A stretch of DNA of 64,000 bases from Arsenophonus sp052174115 (GCA_052174115.1 JBQMRX010000001.1:186001-250000), one strand, 5' to 3'. Counted from the first letter of the stretch, positions 40,669 to 51,393 are shown. The notes: generated by a model not told the origin, from the letters alone. Numbers and translations: made by a program.

Positions 40669-43257
40669 TTTTAATAAAATAATTACATATTATCTATTAT
40701 AATATTTATCAATAATATAAATACTTTATTTTTCATAAATTTATAATTAATTTAATAAAACTGAATGTATATTAAACTATATTTTATATATTAATATATT
40801 TTATAATATTAAAAAAAATAAAAAATATATATTTAGTATATTTTACTAAAATTACAAAAATAAAATATATCATATAAAATTAAATATTTATACATTAATT
40901 AATAATATAATTATTACATTTAAAATTATCATTTATCATTAATTTTATTTTAACTATTCTTTTTTATTATATAAAATTAACTTTCTTTATAAGTAAATAA
41001 ATAAAATTATTTCTTCTTAATAAGAAATTTATTTAATAAATATTTTTTTATAAAAACATATATTAAAAAATAATAATCATAACTAATCTAATGTAAATGA
41101 TTAAATATATAATATAACTAATATAAAATATATTAAATAAATATAATTAAATTATTTTTTTAAAAATATATAAAATTCTAATTATACTAATAATAATTTA
41201 TAATTAAGAAGAATTAACATAATTAAAAATATTATTTTTAGAAAAATTAATAATAAATATATAGATTAATAATTCATTATAAATATATTAATTATAAATA
41301 AAATATCAAATTTTATACTATTATTTAAGTTTATAAAAAATTATAAATTTTCTTAATAAATAATATTAATTTTTAATATATATATTTTTTTTAGTATTAA
41401 TTTAATAAAAAATAAATTAAAAACTTGTCATTATAATTAAATAATAAAAAAATAATTAACCATATTCGAGACACTTATTATATTAAATATATATAAATAT
41501 TTAAAAATTTTAAGTAAAAGATAATTTATTTAGTTTTTTTAATAACGAAAAAATTTTTTAAAATTATTAAATTTATAAAAATTTAAATTATGAAATAAAA
41601 TAAACGTATATATTTATATTTTTGATTATTTGTAATAAATTACATGTTAAATTTTATTTTTAATATAAATAAAAATAATAATATAAATTAAGAATTATAT
41701 CATATAATAAAGTTACTATTAATTATAATTAATAAAATATTAATCTTTTAATTAATGAAACAAGAATAATACATTTATTTATACGATGAAATTTAAGTTT
41801 TAATATTATAAGAAACATAAAATAAAAAATAAGTTATTTTTATAACTCAACAAAAAAAATAAAAAATTTATTAATTTAATTAATAATAACTGATATTTAT
41901 TTTCTTTAAAGTAATATTAACTTATATTATTCAATAATCTAAAGGGTTAAAAGTCATAAATTTCTCTATATAGATTATTTTAATATTTATAAAAAAATAT
42001 TTTAAATATATAGATACAATTTATCAGACTTACTAAGATTATTAAATTTAATGTAAAATTTACATCTAAATCTTTAATAAAAGAATTATCTAAATTTTTA
42101 TCGAAATATTAAAAATTATATATATAAATACTTATAGATTAAATAATCTATTAAATAATTACTAATTATATTAATCAATTAATTAAAATATAATTTTACA
42201 TATTAAATTAATTTATTAACATTACTATTAAATAATAATAAAAATATCAATTTTAATTTTAAATATACAATATCATACTAATTTAAAATTTAAATAATCA
42301 AACTTAAATATTATACTTTTATCATGTAAATATATTTCACTAAAATAATAAATAAAAATTTATAAAAACTTAAAAATAATAATCTTTATATATAAATATA
42401 TTTATATATAAAGATTATTATTGATATCAAAATCAATTCTCTTGTTAATATTATTAATTAAAATTTTTTGTTTTTATTCAATAATATTTCTGATTAAATT
42501 TTTATAAAAAAATATGTTTTTTTATTTAATGAAAAAATTAAATAAATATTAATAAAATAATATAAAATTATAACATAAAATATATTATTTTATTTGAATT
42601 AACTACTAAATAAAATACAAATTAAAATTACATAATTAACATTTTAATAAAAAATAAATGTTTATTTATAAATAATTATACTTAATATCTTAATATAATC
42701 TTATTTACTTTAAATATTTTAATAATATTAAACACAACTATAAGCTTTTATCAAGAATAAGATTTAACATATTATTTTACTCTTATCATTGATTTTAATC
42801 TATAAAGATCAATACTATTCTTGTCCTATTACTTTAAATATTATTTTTAATATTTCTATCTAATAAATAATTTTTTAACTAAAACGATAACTTTAATATT
42901 AAATAAATCTAAGTCTATTTATTTATAATAAAATGAAATTTTTTAATTTTTGTTGTCTTTTATTAAAATAGTAAGATTACGTAGTTTGTATCATTAATGC
43001 TTTTAAAGATAAATGAAATAATTTATTTTTTAAGATATCTTATTTATTGTTTTATTAAAAAATTTAACTAAAATAAAATTTATCTATATGTTAATAGTTA
43101 TAATATTATTTTAATAATTTGTTTTTAATTAAAATTAAATAAAATTTGTTAAATTAATTTAAATAAATATAATAATATTTTAGTTGTTTTTTATTAATAA
43201 TAAGAATTGTTTTATTGAAAAAATTTAAATATTTATCAAAATATACTATTATCGAAA
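40669..43257. other. 2.6-kb AT-rich spacer at a synteny break
   Basis: The longest gene-free stretch without a recognisable pseudogene. It separates a block that in E. coli sits near mlaA-argW from the tol-pal/gltA block, which is far away there, so a rearrangement joint must lie within it. Downstream of cpoB, E. coli carries a run of lysine and valine tRNA genes, absent here. Two structures stand out: a 48-bp perfect palindrome at 42375-42422 and a nested inverted repeat at 42752-42823. Confidence 0.6.
42375..42422. repeat. 48-bp perfect AT-rich palindrome
   Basis: The sequence reads the same on both strands for 48 bases with no spacer, centred between 42398 and 42399; only one C-G pair occurs per arm. 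Mismatch begins at 42374/42423. It is not next to any gene. It could form a cruciform or a long RNA hairpin. Function is unknown. Confidence 0.9.
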
Positions 43258-43283
43258 AAATAAAAAATATATATTTTTTATTT
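43258..43283 (-). terminator. Probable terminator of the tol-pal operon
   Basis: A 26-bp perfect palindrome made only of A and T, ending two bases past the cpoB stop codon. On the minus strand its right arm runs into six Ts. It has the hairpin-plus-T-run layout of an intrinsic terminator, but a stem with no G-C pairs would be weak. Confidence 0.45.
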
Positions 43284-43285
43284 AA

Positions 43286-44050
43286 CTATAATAATATTAA
43301 TTTTTTCTTTGCTAATTCTGCACTTAGACTATTTGGATATGTTTTAATTAACTCTTGATAAACAGCGCGAGCTTTATCATTTTGTCCTTTTTCTTGCATT
43401 AATAATCCTATCTTATAAAAGGACTCTGCTGCTTTTGATGAATTAGGATAGTTTTTAACAACAATAGCAAAATAAAAAGCAGCATCATCTTTATTTCCCT
43501 GATTATAATTTAATTGTCCAAGCCAATAATTAGCATTTGGTTGATAATTAGATTTAGGATAAGTTTTAATAAATTGCTGAAAAGAACTGATCGCTTGTAT
43601 AATTTGATATTTAAATTTACTATTTATAGCAAGAGAAAGCGCATTATCATATTTATTTTTTTCATTCATTACTTTAACAGCTGAAATAATATTATCATTA
43701 TTATTGTTATTATCAATATTTTTCATTATTTTATTTGAGCTAGTCATCAATGAATCTATATGTATATAAAGATTTTTTTGCCGTTGAATAACTTCATTTA
43801 ATTGATATTGATTTTCTTGAATTTGACCACGTAACATATCAATATCACGTTGATCATCTAATAATTGTTGCTGAATTTGGTATAATAATTTCCCTTGAGA
43901 ATTAACTACTGTCTCAATTTGAATAAGATGATCATTTATAGAATCTGAACCTACATTAATAATTAATGCTTGCGATGTAGCAACTGATGAAGTTGCTACA
44001 TTAGTCAATATTAATAAACTAAAATAAAGATACCTAAAATTACTATTCAT
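43286..44050 (-). CDS. cpoB: Cell division coordinator CpoB
   Basis: Periplasmic protein that links peptidoglycan synthesis with Tol-driven outer-membrane constriction and binds TolA. It has an N-terminal signal peptide ending near residue 28 (ATSQA). A coiled coil at about residues 40-100 includes RGQIQENQYQLNEVIQRQKN, which drives trimerisation. An Asn-rich linker follows, then C-terminal TPR repeats with NANYWLGQLNYNQG and KAAESFYKIG. It is 254 residues (263 in E. coli) and the last gene of the tol-pal operon. Confidence 0.95.
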   Translation of the reverse strand: MNSNFRYLYFSLLILTNVATSSVATSQALIINVGSDSINDHLIQIETVVNSQGKLLYQIQQQLLDDQRDIDMLRGQIQENQYQLNEVIQRQKNLYIHIDSLMTSSNKIMKNIDNNNNNDNIISAVKVMNEKNKYDNALSLAINSKFKYQIIQAISSFQQFIKTYPKSNYQPNANYWLGQLNYNQGNKDDAAFYFAIVVKNYPNSSKAAESFYKIGLLMQEKGQNDKARAVYQELIKTYPNSLSAELAKKKLILL

Positions 44051-44059
44051 GTAATGATA

Positions 44060-44557
44060 TTAATATATAATTACTGCTCGCCTATTTTTTGAATATATTG
44101 ATTCGTCGTGACCAAGTAAAGCTGGTTTTTCTTTACCATAAGATAAAATAGAAATTCGCTTATCATTTATACCTTTACTTTGCAAATATATTTTCACAAC
44201 ATTGGCACGACGCTCACCAAGTGCAATATTATATTCTGACGTACCACGTTCATCAGTATGTCCTTCAATAATAATATTAACAAATGAATTTTTACGTAAA
44301 AAAAATGCTTGCTGATCTAAAATATATTCATATTCTGGAATAATATTATATTTATCAAAATCAAAATAAACAATGTTATTACTTTGTAATTCTTCTATTT
44401 TTTGATGAATTAATTGATTTGTTTTTAAGTTAATATTGTTATCTGATATATTGCTTTCAATACCACTTTGTTCATTACTTTTTTTTGAGCTACATGCCGT
44501 AACAACTATAATAGATAATCTTATTATTATCCATTTAACTACTTTATTAAATTGCAT
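44060..44557 (-). CDS. pal: Peptidoglycan-associated lipoprotein Pal
   Basis: Outer-membrane lipoprotein that binds peptidoglycan and TolB. The ATG at 44557 is chosen because it gives MQFNKVVKWI, in register with E. coli Pal, and a proper lipoprotein signal with lipobox VTAC (Cys22); the frame is open 16 codons further up. A short linker is followed by the OmpA-like domain with IIEGHTDERGTSEYNIALGE and RRANVVKIYL, the peptidoglycan-binding motif. It has 165 residues against 173; the Gly/Asn-rich linker is shortened. Confidence 0.96.
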   Translation of the reverse strand: MQFNKVVKWIIIRLSIIVVTACSSKKSNEQSGIESNISDNNINLKTNQLIHQKIEELQSNNIVYFDFDKYNIIPEYEYILDQQAFFLRKNSFVNIIIEGHTDERGTSEYNIALGERRANVVKIYLQSKGINDKRISILSYGKEKPALLGHDESIYSKNRRAVIIY

Positions 44558-44586
44558 TTTATTCAATCCATTAATATTATTATATA

Positions 44587-45882
44587 TTACAAATATGGTG
44601 ACCAAGCAGGAAATTTAATTTGTCCATCAGTTGCCAATAAAGTCGATTTAAATCTACCATCTGTTGATATAAGTTGTAATACAGTGCCTAACCCTTGTGA
44701 AGAGCTATAAATTACCATTGTACTATTAGGTGAAATACTTGGTGTTTCATCTAAAAATGTATCCGTTAAATACTCAATATTACTATTAGTTATCAGATTT
44801 TGTTTAACAATATGCTGTTTACCATTATTAAAGTTAACCATTATCATAAATTTACCATCATGACTAACACTTGGATCTTGATTTTGATTACCTACCCAAG
44901 TAATACGTTCTGACTTACAACTATTAATATTTATTTTATATATCTGTGGACGCCCAGATTCATCAGAAGTATAAATAAGTGTCTGATTGTCTGGCATCCA
45001 ATTTGGTTCAGTATTATTATTACGCCCATTAGTTATTTGACGAGTTTTTCCGCTATCTAAATCCTTTACATAAAGATTTAAACTTCCTGTTTTTGATAAA
45101 GCAAAAGCAAGTTTTGTACCATCCGGTGAAAAAGTAGGTGCACCGTTATGACGTGGAAAAGAAGAAACTATATGTACTTCACCAGTTGATAAAGTTTGAA
45201 TAACTAAAGCTGAATTACCATTTTCAAAAGTTACATAAGCTATTTTTTTCCCATCAGGTGACCAAGCAGGAGACATTAGTGGTTCTGAAGAACGATAAAT
45301 AGTAAATTGATTGTAACCATCATAATCTGAAATTTGTAATTCATAAGGAAAATCTTTATCATTTGTCTTAACTACATAGGAAATACGTGTACTAAATGCA
45401 CCTCGGATACCAGTTAATTTTTCAAATATTTCATTACTAATAGTATGTGCCGCATGGCGTAACCATTTTATTGATATTTTCAATTTATTTTGAATCAATA
45501 TTACACTAGGATGATTAACAACATCAATAAGTTGATAACTAATAATATACTGATTATCAACTGTAGATTGTATTTGTCCTGTAATAACAGTATTTATACC
45601 TAATTCAGCCCAAGAATTTGGGATCACTTCTAATGTAGAAATCGATTGTTGAAGGATATGATCTTGATTAATAGGATTAAATTTACCACTATTTTGTAAA
45701 TCAGAAATAATAATTTTATCTATATTAACTGGTAAATCATTTATTCCACTCCATTTAAATGGTAGAATAGCAATAGGTTGTGCAATGTTAGCACCTTGAG
45801 TAATTTCAATACGAATTTCTGCATGAGCATATGTTATCCATGACATTGTAAAAGTTAATAATAATTTAAAAACATGCTCCAT
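44587..45882 (-). CDS. tolB: Tol-Pal system protein TolB
   Basis: Periplasmic beta-propeller protein that shuttles between TolA and Pal. A signal peptide is cleaved after AHA (residue 21), giving mature EIRIEITQGANIAQP. An N-terminal anticodon-binding-like domain is followed by a six-bladed propeller with repeated WSPDGKKIAYV, FSPDGTKLAFA and WMPDNQTLIYTS blades. It is 431 residues (430 in E. coli). GGAGAAAAA lies directly upstream of the ATG as ribosome site. Confidence 0.97.
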   Translation of the reverse strand: MEHVFKLLLTFTMSWITYAHAEIRIEITQGANIAQPIAILPFKWSGINDLPVNIDKIIISDLQNSGKFNPINQDHILQQSISTLEVIPNSWAELGINTVITGQIQSTVDNQYIISYQLIDVVNHPSVILIQNKLKISIKWLRHAAHTISNEIFEKLTGIRGAFSTRISYVVKTNDKDFPYELQISDYDGYNQFTIYRSSEPLMSPAWSPDGKKIAYVTFENGNSALVIQTLSTGEVHIVSSFPRHNGAPTFSPDGTKLAFALSKTGSLNLYVKDLDSGKTRQITNGRNNNTEPNWMPDNQTLIYTSDESGRPQIYKININSCKSERITWVGNQNQDPSVSHDGKFMIMVNFNNGKQHIVKQNLITNSNIEYLTDTFLDETPSISPNSTMVIYSSSQGLGTVLQLISTDGRFKSTLLATDGQIKFPAWSPYL

Positions 45883-46017
45883 TTTTTCTCCATTATTATA
45901 TATTTATATTGATATAATAATTAATTTAAATATTAATATAAAATAAATACATAAAACAAATAATTAAGAATTTTTATTAATTTTATTATCTATAATGCTA
46001 TATATTTTAATTTTTAA

Positions 46018-46935
46018 TTAAACCTTATTGAATATTAAAATGCTTTCTTGTTTATTAAATTCATCGTAAACACTATAATTAGGTGGTTTAGGCATTATTG
46101 CTGTTTTAGCCGCACGTATCGCTGCATTACATAGTGATTGATTATTTAATGTATTATTTTTAGGTATAATACTAATTAATATACCATTTGAAGATAATTT
46201 CATTTTTAATTCACAAACTTTACCACGATAAATATCAGCATCATAAAATTTTTTCTCAATTGCAACTTTAATTTTATTAGCATAAATAGCTACATCTGAA
46301 TTAAATGCTCCATTTTTTTTATTTTCTTTTTGGTTTTCTATAGCATCTTTCATTTTCTGAGCTTGCTGTTGTGTACTTAATTCATTAATGAGTTCATTAA
46401 CTGAAACAACTTGTTTTTCTTTATCTTTTTTTTTATTATCTTTAAATAAATTAAGTACTTTTTCAGTTTTTGGTTTTATTTCTATTTGTTCTTTTATTAG
46501 TTTATCTTGTTCTAATTTAATTTTATTCATAACTTTTTTAGTAATTTTCTTTTTTTCTTTATTGTTTTTAACAAGTTCTTTTTCTGTTTGTAAACGCTGT
46601 TCTTTAACTTCTTGTTTTATTTTAATACTATTTTCCTTAATTATTTTTGAATATTTTTGTTCTTTTTGTTGTTGTTGAAAAAAATTTTTTTGTTCGATAA
46701 TAGCTTTATTAGTATTATTTTTCTGTTGTTGTAATTGTTTATGTTGTTCCATTATATCACTTGTATCAATCATAATTATATCAGAAACTTTAGTATATTG
46801 ATTATTATTTGAAAATTTAATAAATTTATTTAATGAACCAAAAATAATTAAACAAAATAGTAAAATATGGAGTATAATAGAAAGTATAATAAAATTATTT
46901 AATTTATTTTTTTTCTTTTTTATTTTTTTTCCCAC
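46018..46935 (-). CDS. tolA: Tol-Pal system protein TolA (short)
   Basis: Inner-membrane protein that spans the periplasm and transmits proton-motive force from TolQR to TolB/Pal and CpoB. The start codon is GTG (46935) with TGGAA upstream; no ATG lies before the membrane anchor at about residues 14-34. Domain II is a Lys/Gln/Glu-rich coiled coil at roughly residues 60-205, then comes the globular domain III with two conserved cysteines (KVCELKMKL and QSLCNAAIRAAKTA). Total length is 305 residues against 421 in E. coli, the loss being in domain II. The Lys-rich stretches are coded by long A-runs, but the frame is kept. Confidence 0.93.
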   Translation of the reverse strand: MGKKIKKKKNKLNNFIILSIILHILLFCLIIFGSLNKFIKFSNNNQYTKVSDIIMIDTSDIMEQHKQLQQQKNNTNKAIIEQKNFFQQQQKEQKYSKIIKENSIKIKQEVKEQRLQTEKELVKNNKEKKKITKKVMNKIKLEQDKLIKEQIEIKPKTEKVLNLFKDNKKKDKEKQVVSVNELINELSTQQQAQKMKDAIENQKENKKNGAFNSDVAIYANKIKVAIEKKFYDADIYRGKVCELKMKLSSNGILISIIPKNNTLNNQSLCNAAIRAAKTAIMPKPPNYSVYDEFNKQESILIFNKV

Positions 46936-46969
46936 GATAAAATTCCAAATAAATAATTATGTAATTATA

Positions 46970-47392
46970 TCAAATAGGTTGAATGATAAATCCAACTGAT
47001 TTAATTCCTATTTGATAAAATATATTTAAAGCTTTGATAATTTCTTCATAAGGAAGATCTTTAGCAGCGCCAATTAAAAAATTAATCTGTGAATTTTTTG
47101 CTAAAGCTTTTTTTGCTATTACTTCAATCTCTTCTTTCAATAAAAAATTTTTTCGATGACCATCAAGAATAATATTGTATTGTTCTATTCCAGAGACTTC
47201 AAGAATAATATATGAGTTATTATTACCTAATCCATTTTTTGATTTTTCGATATTTGGTAATTCTACTTTTAAACTTTGTGGAATAATCGCAGCCGTTAAT
47301 ATAAAGATCAATAATAATACTAATAATATATCTAATAAAGGAACAATATTAATTTCTGATTTTAATTTATATTTACATCGAACTTTACTCAT
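46970..47392 (-). CDS. tolR: Tol-Pal system protein TolR
   Basis: ExbD-like inner-membrane partner of TolQ in the proton-driven motor. The single membrane helix carries the essential aspartate Asp21 in INIVPLLDILLVLLLIFIL. The periplasmic domain ends in a Gly/Ile-rich amphipathic stretch. The 140 residues match E. coli (142). It lies about 18 bases after tolQ and 35 bases before tolA. Confidence 0.96.
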   Translation of the reverse strand: MSKVRCKYKLKSEINIVPLLDILLVLLLIFILTAAIIPQSLKVELPNIEKSKNGLGNNNSYIILEVSGIEQYNIILDGHRKNFLLKEEIEVIAKKALAKNSQINFLIGAAKDLPYEEIIKALNIFYQIGIKSVGFIIQPI

Positions 47393-47410
47393 TTTATTCT
47401 ATTTATCCAT

Positions 47411-48088
47411 TTACTTTAAAAGAAAAATTTTGCGATGCAAAATAACTAAGAATTCTTCTATAAAATTATCATAATTTTTTTCTAATTTATTGATTTTCAA
47501 ACTTAATTGATTGTAAGCTAATACAGCTGGAATGGCAGAAAACAAACCGATTGCTGTTGAAATTAAAGCCTCAGCAATATTCGGAGCAATTATTTGTAAT
47601 GTTATTTGTTTAAATGAACTTAAGTTAATAAAAGAATGTATAATTCCAAAAACTGTACCCAATAGTCCAATATAAGGACTTATTGATCCTATAGTACCCA
47701 AAAATGGAATATGTGTATCTAATAATTCTAATTCATGATTTATTGATATTCGCATAACTCTAGATACACCGTGTATTACTGACTCTTTTGTGTAAAAGTT
47801 AACTTGATATAAAAGAGTAAATTCTTTAAATCCAGAATAAAAAATTTGTTCTAATCCTCTTAATTCATTATGTTGAATCTGATATTTTTCATAAAGATTT
47901 AATAACTCAATACCTGATAAAAACTGATCCTTAAAAACTTTTATTTCTTGAGTTGCTTTATTTAAAATTTTGATTCGTTGAATAATAATAGCCCAAGAAA
48001 TAATAGAAAAGATTATTAAAATAAATAAAATTATTTGAACTAAAAAACTTGCTTTTAAAAATAAATCTAAAATATTAATATCAGTCAT
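47411..48088 (-). CDS. tolQ: Tol-Pal system protein TolQ
   Basis: ExbB-like channel subunit of the Tol motor, with three membrane helices. The second and third helices carry LGTIGSISPYIGLLGTVFGI and AEALISTAIGLFSAIPAVLAY, the proton-path and TolR-contact regions. It has 225 residues (230 in E. coli). A GGAG sits nine bases before the ATG. It is the first gene of the operon here. E. coli ybgC, which precedes tolQ, is absent. Confidence 0.97.
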   Translation of the reverse strand: MTDINILDLFLKASFLVQIILFILIIFSIISWAIIIQRIKILNKATQEIKVFKDQFLSGIELLNLYEKYQIQHNELRGLEQIFYSGFKEFTLLYQVNFYTKESVIHGVSRVMRISINHELELLDTHIPFLGTIGSISPYIGLLGTVFGIIHSFINLSSFKQITLQIIAPNIAEALISTAIGLFSAIPAVLAYNQLSLKINKLEKNYDNFIEEFLVILHRKIFLLK

Positions 48089-50517
48089 TACTTAAACTCC
48101 ACAATAATAAACTTAATAAGTTCAGTTAAATTTATTTTATTTCAGATATATAAATATAAATAAATAATAAAAAAGTATAATTTTATTTATCACTCTAATT
48201 ACAAGTAAATTAATTTTCATAATACTTAATTAAATCATTTATTAAAATAATTAATAAATAAAGTTAAAATATAGATTTTTAAAAATAAAATAAAAAAGAA
48301 ATAAAATAGTTATGTTAAACATCATAAATATCTATGTATATTAATTGTTTATAATATTTTAATAATAAAATTATCTAATTTTTAGAGAGTTTTTAATTAA
48401 ATAAATTATATAGTATTATATAAGCTCTATAAAATTTAATATAATGCGAATAAACTTAATAAAATAATATATATAAATTATCAAGATTATTTATCTTTAT
48501 AAACATTAAGATTTTTTCTATAAAAATTCAAAACTTTAGTTTTTTAATTTATTTAACTGTACTTACATAGATAAAGCTAATATATAAAATTATTATAATT
48601 CTATTATTAATGGAATTGCTTAATAAAGTATTCTTAATTTTTAAGATTAACATTTAATATTATTTTTAATATTTGTATTAACTTAAAATAACTTAATATT
48701 TTATTTTTAATAAAATTAACATGTTATTTCATACAATTTTATTGTATTTCAAATATCACTTAATAACATTCATATTGATTAAATTTTTCATTTTTATTAC
48801 TGATTTTTGATATAAAAACCTTTTAATGAAAATAATTTACTTAAGCTATAAATATAAAAATAAAAGTTATTGATACTTAATTAAGATAAAATATATACTT
48901 TTAAAGTTATAATTAATTAATTATAATTATATTTTATATAAAAACTCTCTGATAAATTATTATTTTTTTATTTACTTATAATTTATGTCTTGTATCTTAT
49001 ATTTTATAGTATCACTAGTTTTATCATAAATAAGTCAGTTAATTCATAAAATTTATTTTTTAAATATTGATATAATAAAATTATCTTTAGAAAAATAAAA
49101 TGATGTGTGTTATTAAAATAATTTCTATCTTAAATTAAGATATGTTATATTTTTAATGTCATTAATTTAAAATACTAATATTTATTTATTAATTTTCAAT
49201 TATTATTTTAGATTAAAATAATACTTATTATTTTAGTTCATAACTAAAATTAATATAATTAATAATATGGTATTTATACTATAGTAATTATATTAACTTA
49301 TAAATTATAAAATAATTTATAAGAATTAAGTCTTCATTAATTATTTATTTTTATATATTATTTTTATTTATATAAAAAGTAAGATTTAAGATATGATCAA
49401 TTATGAATAAACCAATATATAAAATTGTTATTTCATTTTATTTTATAAATTAAAATTTTTTATAAATTTAATAATTTAGAATAAAAAATTTTTTATTCAT
49501 TAATAAACTAAAAAATAATTTATCTAATGGTAAAAATTTATTTTTAAATGCTTAAATATAATCTTTAATACAAAAAGCTGATAAAATGACGATCAATATC
49601 TTTATTTAATCAGAATAATTATCAATAATACAATTGTACATTAATTATATGTATTATATAATTTATATAGTGAAAAATTAATTTTATTTTTAAGAAAATA
49701 TATAGATATCATCTTAATATAAAAATTAAAAAAATTAAATTTTAAATAATAAAATATTATCTAAAATAAAAAATAAAAAATAAAAAATAATTATTTATGA
49801 TAACAATAAAATACATATCATTTTCTATTAATTATTTCTAATAAAAATAAAATAATTAAAATTTTTAAATTAAAGTAAGCCTAGGTAATGTGTTTATAAA
49901 TTTATACTTTTATTAAAATCGATTAATAAATTTATTTATTGTTATCTCTTTATATAATAAATTAAAAAAATAATTTCTTAAAATATAAAAATATTATTCT
50001 ATAATATAGGTCATTACTACATGTTACCAAACTAATTATTTTAATAACAAACAAATTTATTTTAAAAATATATATTATGATAAAATAATAAATAATATTA
50101 ATAGAATATAAAAAACTATAATATAAACTTCAAAAAATAGAAGTGTTTAATTTTAGAGAAATAATTTTAAGTAATTAATTTAATACATATTCTTTACTAA
50201 AATTAAATAACATTAAAGGAAAAATTTTTAAGAAAAATTCATAATCAAAATTTTTATTTTTTTTAAATATTTTTTATATTAAAATTATTATAATTAATAT
50301 TATTATTTTAATTATAAAAAATTTTTATTATCATAAATATAAGTTTCATATTTTTATTATAAAAACCAACAATTTATAAAAAATTTAACATTTGTAAAAA
50401 TTAAAAAACTTATAATTATATATAAATTTATTAATAATAAAATTTATTAAAATATAACAAATAAAATATTTTTATATATTTTTATAGATGTTTTATTTAT
50501 TTAAATTTAAAAATTAA
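48089..50517. other. 2.4-kb AT-rich spacer, no gene recognised
   Basis: In E. coli this interval between sucD and tolQ holds cydAB (cytochrome bd oxidase), small cyd genes and ybgC. None can be read here on either strand. The tolQ promoter should lie at the left end. Slightly less AT-rich patches near 49560-49640 and 49870-49910 may be last traces, but I cannot identify them. Confidence 0.6.
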
Positions 50518-51393
50518 TTATTTACTAATATTTAATTGTTTAACAGCTTCACCAATCTCAGTTAAATTATGAACCGTTTTTACACCAGCTGCTGCTAAAG
50601 CCTCAAACTTTTTATCTGCTGTACCTTTTCCACCAGCAATGATTGCACCTGCATGGCCCATACGCTTATCTTTTGGAGCTGTTATACCTGAAATATAAGC
50701 AACCACTGGCTTTGTTATATATTGTTTAATATAATCAGCTGCCTCTTCTTCCGCTGTACCACCAATTTCACCTATCATAACAATAGCTTCAGTTTTTGGA
50801 TCTGATTGAAATAATTTTAATATATCAATAAAGTTTGATCCTAAAATAGGATCTCCACCAATACCTACACAAGTAGATTGACCTAATCCTACATCAGTCG
50901 TTTGCTTAACAGCTTCATAGGTTAATGTACCAGAGCGTGATATAATACCTATTTTTCCTGGGTTATGGATATGTCCAGGTTGAATGCCAATTTTACATTC
51001 ACCTGGTGTAATAATGCCTGGACAATTTGGTCCTATCATTCTTACTCCAATTTCATCTAATTTTGTTTTTACTATTAGCATATCTAATACTGGAATTCCT
51101 TCTGTAATAGTAATAATAAGTTTAATACCATTATTGATTGCCTCAAGAATAGAATCTTTACAAAATTCAGATGGAACATAAATAACTGATACAGTTGCAC
51201 CTGTAGTTTTAATAGCTTCACTGATTGTGTTAAAAACAGGCAAACCAAGATGTATTGTCCCACCTTTACCTGGTGTTACACCACCAACCATTCTTGTTCC
51301 ATAAGAAATTGCCTGCTTTGAATGAAAAGTTCCTTGCCTACCTGTAAATCCTTGACAAATAACTTTAGTATTTTTATCAATTAAAATTGACAT
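50518..51393 (-). CDS. sucD: Succinyl-CoA synthetase alpha subunit
   Basis: Alpha subunit of succinyl-CoA synthetase, which makes ATP or GTP from succinyl-CoA in the TCA cycle. The N-terminal CoA-binding Rossmann region has CQGFTGRQGTFHS. The phosphorylated active-site histidine lies in MGHAGAIIAGGKGTADKK near residue 245. It is 291 residues (289 in E. coli). Its start overlaps the sucC stop by one base (TAATG), which couples the two subunits. Confidence 0.98.
   Translation of the reverse strand: MSILIDKNTKVICQGFTGRQGTFHSKQAISYGTRMVGGVTPGKGGTIHLGLPVFNTISEAIKTTGATVSVIYVPSEFCKDSILEAINNGIKLIITITEGIPVLDMLIVKTKLDEIGVRMIGPNCPGIITPGECKIGIQPGHIHNPGKIGIISRSGTLTYEAVKQTTDVGLGQSTCVGIGGDPILGSNFIDILKLFQSDPKTEAIVMIGEIGGTAEEEAADYIKQYITKPVVAYISGITAPKDKRMGHAGAIIAGGKGTADKKFEALAAAGVKTVHNLTEIGEAVKQLNISK

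Noticed and set aside
42752..42823. A functional tRNA gene
   Set aside because: Length and outer stem fit, but no TTCGA T-loop, convincing D arm or anticodon arm can be drawn.
40669..43285. CRISPR array, phage or insertion sequence in the long spacer
   Set aside because: No regularly spaced repeats, no transposase or integrase fragment, and no target duplications; the repeats seen are simple AT runs.
46388..46678. Hydrophobic Ser/Leu/Phe-rich plus-strand open frame
   Set aside because: Mirror of the Lys-rich tolA coiled-coil codons; an artefact of A-run composition.
48089..50517. Remnants of cydAB or ybgC
   Set aside because: Expected from synteny, but no protein segment could be read on either strand.
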